From Microbacterium festucae (GTDB taxonomy: Bacteria > Actinomycetota > Actinomycetes > Actinomycetales > Microbacteriaceae): a DNA stretch of 64,000 bases. This document shows positions 61,237-64,000 of the stretch, piece after piece. The notes under the pieces were generated by a model, which ran no database searches, was not told where the DNA came from, and saw only the letters and a program-made list of their open reading frames with translations. The stretch lies in assembly GCF_025421715.1 (NCBI RefSeq), contig NZ_JAOEFC010000005.1, forward strand, positions 62,001 to 126,000, in the 5' to 3' direction. How positions within the stretch are numbered: the first letter of the stretch is position 1; each line of letters starts with the position of its first letter. The position numbers and the translations under genes were made by a program.

Positions 61237-62994
61237 TCAGCGCGCGCCGAGCCGGGCGACCGCCTCGGCGACCGTGACGACCTCGCGGTCGCCGGTGCGG
61301 CGGTCCCACAGCTCGACCTGACCGTCGGCGGCGCCGCGGCCGGCGATGACCAGCTGCGGCACGCCGACGAGCTCGGCGTCGCCGAACTTCACGCCGGGCG
61401 ACACCTTCGGGCGGTCGTCGTAGACGACGTCGAGCCCGGCGGCCTCAAGCTGCGCGCTCAGCTGCTCGGCGACCTCGTAGGCGACCGGGTCTTTGCCGGT
61501 GGCCACCACGTGCACGTCGAACGGGGCCACCGCTGCGGGCCAGATGAGGCCGCGGGCGTCGTTGTTGAGCTCGGCGATCACCGCGAGGATGCGCGTGACG
61601 CCGATGCCGTACGAGCCCATCGTCACGGTGACGAGCTTGCCGTTCTCGTCGAGCACCTTCAGCCCCAGCGCCTCGGCGTACTTGCGGCCGAGCTGGAAGA
61701 CGTGGCCGATCTCCATGCCGCGCGCCAGGGTGACCGGGCCGGAGCCGTCGGGTGCGGGGTCGCCCTCGCGCACGCCGGCGACCTCGACGAAGCCGTCGGC
61801 GTCGAAGTCACGGCCCGCGACGAGCGAGTGCACGTGCTTCTGGTCGATGTTGGCGCCGGTGATCCACGACGTGCCCTCCGCCACACGCGGGTCGAGCAGG
61901 TAGCGGATGCCGGTGGCCGACTCCTCGCCGAGCACGGCGCCCTCGGGCGACCAGGGGCCGATGTAGCCCTTGACCAGCAGCGGGTGACGCTCGAAGTCCT
62001 CGGGGGTGGCGGCCTCCACGGCCGCGGGGGCGAAAGCGACCTCGGCGCGCTTGTCGTCGACCTCGCGGTCGCCGGGGACGCCGACGATGACGAGCTCGCG
62101 GGTGCCGTCGAGGTGGGTGAGGGCCAGCACCACGTTCTTGAGGGTGTCCGCCGCGGTGAACTCCCCGTCCAGCACCGCGTTGGCGTGCGCGACGAGGGTG
62201 TCGATGGTGGGCGTGTTCGGCGAGTCGAATACGACGGGGCGCGCGTCGGGATCGAAGGCCACCGGCGCGGGGATCTCGGTCGTGTACGCCTCGACGTTGG
62301 CGGCGTATCCGCCGGCGGAGCGGACGAACGTGTCCTCGCCGACCGCGGTGGGGTGCAGGAACTCCTCGGAGCGCGAGCCGCCCATCGCACCGGCGTCGGC
62401 CTGCACGATCACGTACTCCAGGCCCAGGCGCTGGAAGATGCGCTCGTAGGCGTCGCGCTGAGCCATGTAGCTCGCGTCCAGCCCGGCATCCGACGCGTCG
62501 AACGAGTACGCGTCCTTCATGGTGAACTCGCGCCCGCGCAGAAGACCCGCCCGGGGGCGCGCCTCGTCGCGGTACTTGTCCTGGATCTGGAAGAGCGTCA
62601 GCGGCAGGTCCTTGTACGACGAGTACAGGTCCTTCACCAGCAGCGTGAAGGCCTCTTCGTGCGTGGGGGCGAGCAGGTAGTCGGCGCCCTTGCGGTCCTG
62701 CAGCCGGAAGATGCCGTCGCCGTACTCCTCCCAGCGGCCGGTGGCCTCATAGGGCTCGCGCGGCATGAGGGCCGGGAAGTGCACCTCCTGGGCGCCGGCG
62801 GCGGCCATCTCTTCGCGGATCACCGTCTCGAGCCGCGCCTTGACCCGCAGGCCCAGCGGCAGCCACGCGAAGATGCCCGGCGCCTGGCGGCGGATGTAGC
62901 CGGCGCGCACGAGCAGCCGGTGACTGGTGACCTCGGCATCAGCCGGGTCTTCGCGGAGCGTGCGCAGGAACAGGTGCGTGAGACGGGTGACCAC
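61237..62994 (-). CDS. proS: prolyl-tRNA synthetase (bacterial type with editing domain)
   Basis: Class II synthetase, 585 residues, the bacterial long form. Motif 1 is around [21 protein letters not shown], motif 2 is [27 protein letters not shown], the editing (INS) domain spans about residues 230-400 ([16 protein letters not shown]), motif 3 is [12 protein letters not shown], and the anticodon-binding domain is at the C-terminus. The GTG start at 62994 follows TAGGCT (63003-63008) by 8 nt. Convergent with the PNPOx-like gene. Confidence 0.95.
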   Translation of the reverse strand: MVTRLTHLFLRTLREDPADAEVTSHRLLVRAGYIRRQAPGIFAWLPLGLRVKARLETVIREEMAAAGAQEVHFPALMPREPYEATGRWEEYGDGIFRLQDRKGADYLLAPTHEEAFTLLVKDLYSSYKDLPLTLFQIQDKYRDEARPRAGLLRGREFTMKDAYSFDASDAGLDASYMAQRDAYERIFQRLGLEYVIVQADAGAMGGSRSEEFLHPTAVGEDTFVRSAGGYAANVEAYTTEIPAPVAFDPDARPVVFDSPNTPTIDTLVAHANAVLDGEFTAADTLKNVVLALTHLDGTRELVIVGVPGDREVDDKRAEVAFAPAAVEAATPEDFERHPLLVKGYIGPWSPEGAVLGEESATGIRYLLDPRVAEGTSWITGANIDQKHVHSLVAGRDFDADGFVEVAGVREGDPAPDGSGPVTLARGMEIGHVFQLGRKYAEALGLKVLDENGKLVTVTMGSYGIGVTRILAVIAELNNDARGLIWPAAVAPFDVHVVATGKDPVAYEVAEQLSAQLEAAGLDVVYDDRPKVSPGVKFGDAELVGVPQLVIAGRGAADGQVELWDRRTGDREVVTVAEAVARLGAR

Positions 62995-63002
62995 GAAGGT
63001 CA

Positions 63003-63008
63003 AGCCTA
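63003..63008 (-). promoter_or_regulatory. -10 box of proS
   Basis: TAGGCT on the minus strand, 8 nt before the GTG at 62994; the same layout as truB and the phosphodiesterase gene. Confidence 0.5.
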
Positions 63009-63062
63009 GTTGCTCGCCGCGCCGGGGTTGCGGGTGGGGGTGGTCGCGTGCGCGGGGGGGGG

Positions 63063-64000
63063 TCAGCCGAGGTATGCCGAGGCGGCATCGACGACTGCGC
63101 CGTCGGGCAGACGCGCGCCGCTCACCCACAGCAGGTTCGTGCCGCCCGACACGAGCACGCTTTGGCGCCCGCCCGCCATCTCGGTCACCCGGGCCGGGTG
63201 ACCCGCCACCGTCGTCTGCGTCGAGCCGGCGAGAGCCTCCGACTCGCGATCCCATGCCCAGTGCGCGTCGGGGAACACGACCAGTCCGAACTCACGGAAG
63301 TCGTCGAGCTCCGACCAGTCGCACCGGCCGCTCGTGCCGAGTGCATCCGCGAGTCGTCGCGCGAGCGGTCCGGGTCCCTCTTCGATGCGACTTTCGTAGA
63401 TCTCGGCCGAATCCAGGAGCGTGCCGACGTCCAGTCGCGCGGCGATCCCCTCGCAGTCGAGAGGGAGCGCGGCCGTGGTCGCCGAGCTGTCGACACCGGC
63501 GGACTCCGCACCGTCGAATCTCACGACCAGGGCGTCCCTGAGCGCGAGCAGTCGCGCCGGCACCGCTGTCGGCGTGTCCGCCGAGACATAGCCGATGGAG
63601 CTCATCACCAGAATCCACGCCTCACCCGCGCTCCCCGCTGCGGTGCATTCCACATCGTCGTAGACCTGTGCGCAGACCGGATCGCGGTAGGACTCGGCGA
63701 TAGCCGCCGCCTCCTCCTCCGGAAGCACGAACACCCTCGCCCACGACTCCGGTGCCGTGAGGGTGCACTCCACGCCGCCGACCGTCTCGAAGCCGACGTG
63801 CCACAGCTCGCTCGGCGGGGTGATGTCGAACGCGCCGATCGCCGCGGTGAGGCTCTCATCCCCGAGGAGGGCCTCGCAGCCGCCGGGGAGCACGGCTTCA
63901 GGCACAAGCCGCGCAGCCGGGGTGGGGGCAGTCTGGGTGGCAGGGGCGTGACCGGACTGCGACGGTGACGGCGCCGCGGCCGGAACGACCTGACATCCGG
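63063..64000 (-). CDS. putative lipoprotein (partial, 5' end beyond window)
   Basis: The frame stays open to the window edge, so the 5' end is missing. Near the window end it reads Gly-Cys-Gln followed by a Val/Pro/Ala/Ser/Thr-rich linker of about 30 residues, which looks like a lipobox Cys after a signal peptide. The remaining domain of about 280 residues has several Cys residues ([48 protein letters not shown]). I do not recognise it. An internal start at 63905 would remove the lipobox. Confidence 0.7.
   Translation of the reverse strand, partial: GCQVVPAAAPSPSQSGHAPATQTAPTPAARLVPEAVLPGGCEALLGDESLTAAIGAFDITPPSELWHVGFETVGGVECTLTAPESWARVFVLPEEEAAAIAESYRDPVCAQVYDDVECTAAGSAGEAWILVMSSIGYVSADTPTAVPARLLALRDALVVRFDGAESAGVDSSATTAALPLDCEGIAARLDVGTLLDSAEIYESRIEEGPGPLARRLADALGTSGRCDWSELDDFREFGLVVFPDAHWAWDRESEALAGSTQTTVAGHPARVTEMAGGRQSVLVSGGTNLLWVSGARLPDGAVVDAASAYLG

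Overview
This 64-kb window is high-GC actinobacterial chromosome, almost certainly Microbacteriaceae and most likely Microbacterium or a close relative. The evidence is the very GC-rich coding, frequent GTG/TTG starts, many start codons placed 6-8 nt behind a TAnnnT -10 box (leaderless transcription), and actinobacterial families such as DUF5302, DUF4395, DUF1206 and the CE1758/CE1759 monooxygenase-reductase pair. I see no rRNA operon, tRNA, prophage, insertion sequence or CRISPR. It reads as core chromosome with a few accessory spots.

Layout. 1-2.7 kb: dfrA (cut by the window edge) and thyA, then a thioredoxin-like protein, a DUF4395 membrane protein and an OsmC peroxiredoxin. 2.7-9 kb: a TIGR01777 epimerase-like protein, dapB, an acetyltransferase, a methyltransferase, an APH-like kinase, a histidine phosphatase and an aldo/keto reductase that lacks catalytic residues. 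9-11.6 kb: pnp with a long structured leader. 11.6-20.8 kb: DUF5302, a glycosyltransferase fused to an SGNH hydrolase, a VTT/DedA-type protein, a class I amidotransferase, zwf, a GH15 hydrolase and a two-gene FMN monooxygenase unit. 21-24.7 kb: an exported latex-clearing-protein homologue, an acyltransferase and a 2-oxoglutarate oxygenase. 24.9-38.8 kb: rpsO, an MFS exporter, YceI, an FKBP isomerase, a PrsW protease, an FAH hydrolase, aspA, a MerR-aldo/keto reductase pair, a phosphodiesterase, a Pit phosphate transporter and oligopeptidase B. 38.8-41.3 kb: a DUF559/Vsr-like endonuclease gene with a periodic hairpin array on each side. 41.3-49.4 kb: pfkA, a SNF2 helicase, the copZ-copA copper operon with a CsoR-type operator, a glycerophosphodiesterase and deoC. 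49.4-64 kb: ribF, two membrane proteins and truB; mutY; rbfA, infB, ylxR and nusA; an acetate-transporter-like protein, DUF1206, a LOG-family protein, a PNPOx-like protein, proS and a lipoprotein cut by the window end.

Most notable. Two arrays (about 38.89-39.54 kb and 40.73-41.26 kb) have the same 62-64 bp period. Each unit is a hairpin whose outer GTCCC/GGGAC arms are fixed in sequence, while the inner stem changes on both sides so that pairing is kept. They bracket one nuclease-like gene, a layout like REP elements around a RAYT gene. Three other intergenic spots carry elements of a related type: one motif present twice forward and twice inverted. The over-represented GGATGC/GCATCC oligomer recurs in the array stems and in several terminators.

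The translation and RNA genes (pnp, rpsO, truB, rbfA, infB, ylxR, nusA, proS, ribF) are all on the minus strand. Several tight operons are joined by 4-bp ATGA or GTGA overlaps: thyA-dfrA, CE1758-CE1759, merR-AKR, pit-small membrane protein, copZ-copA and truB to ribF.
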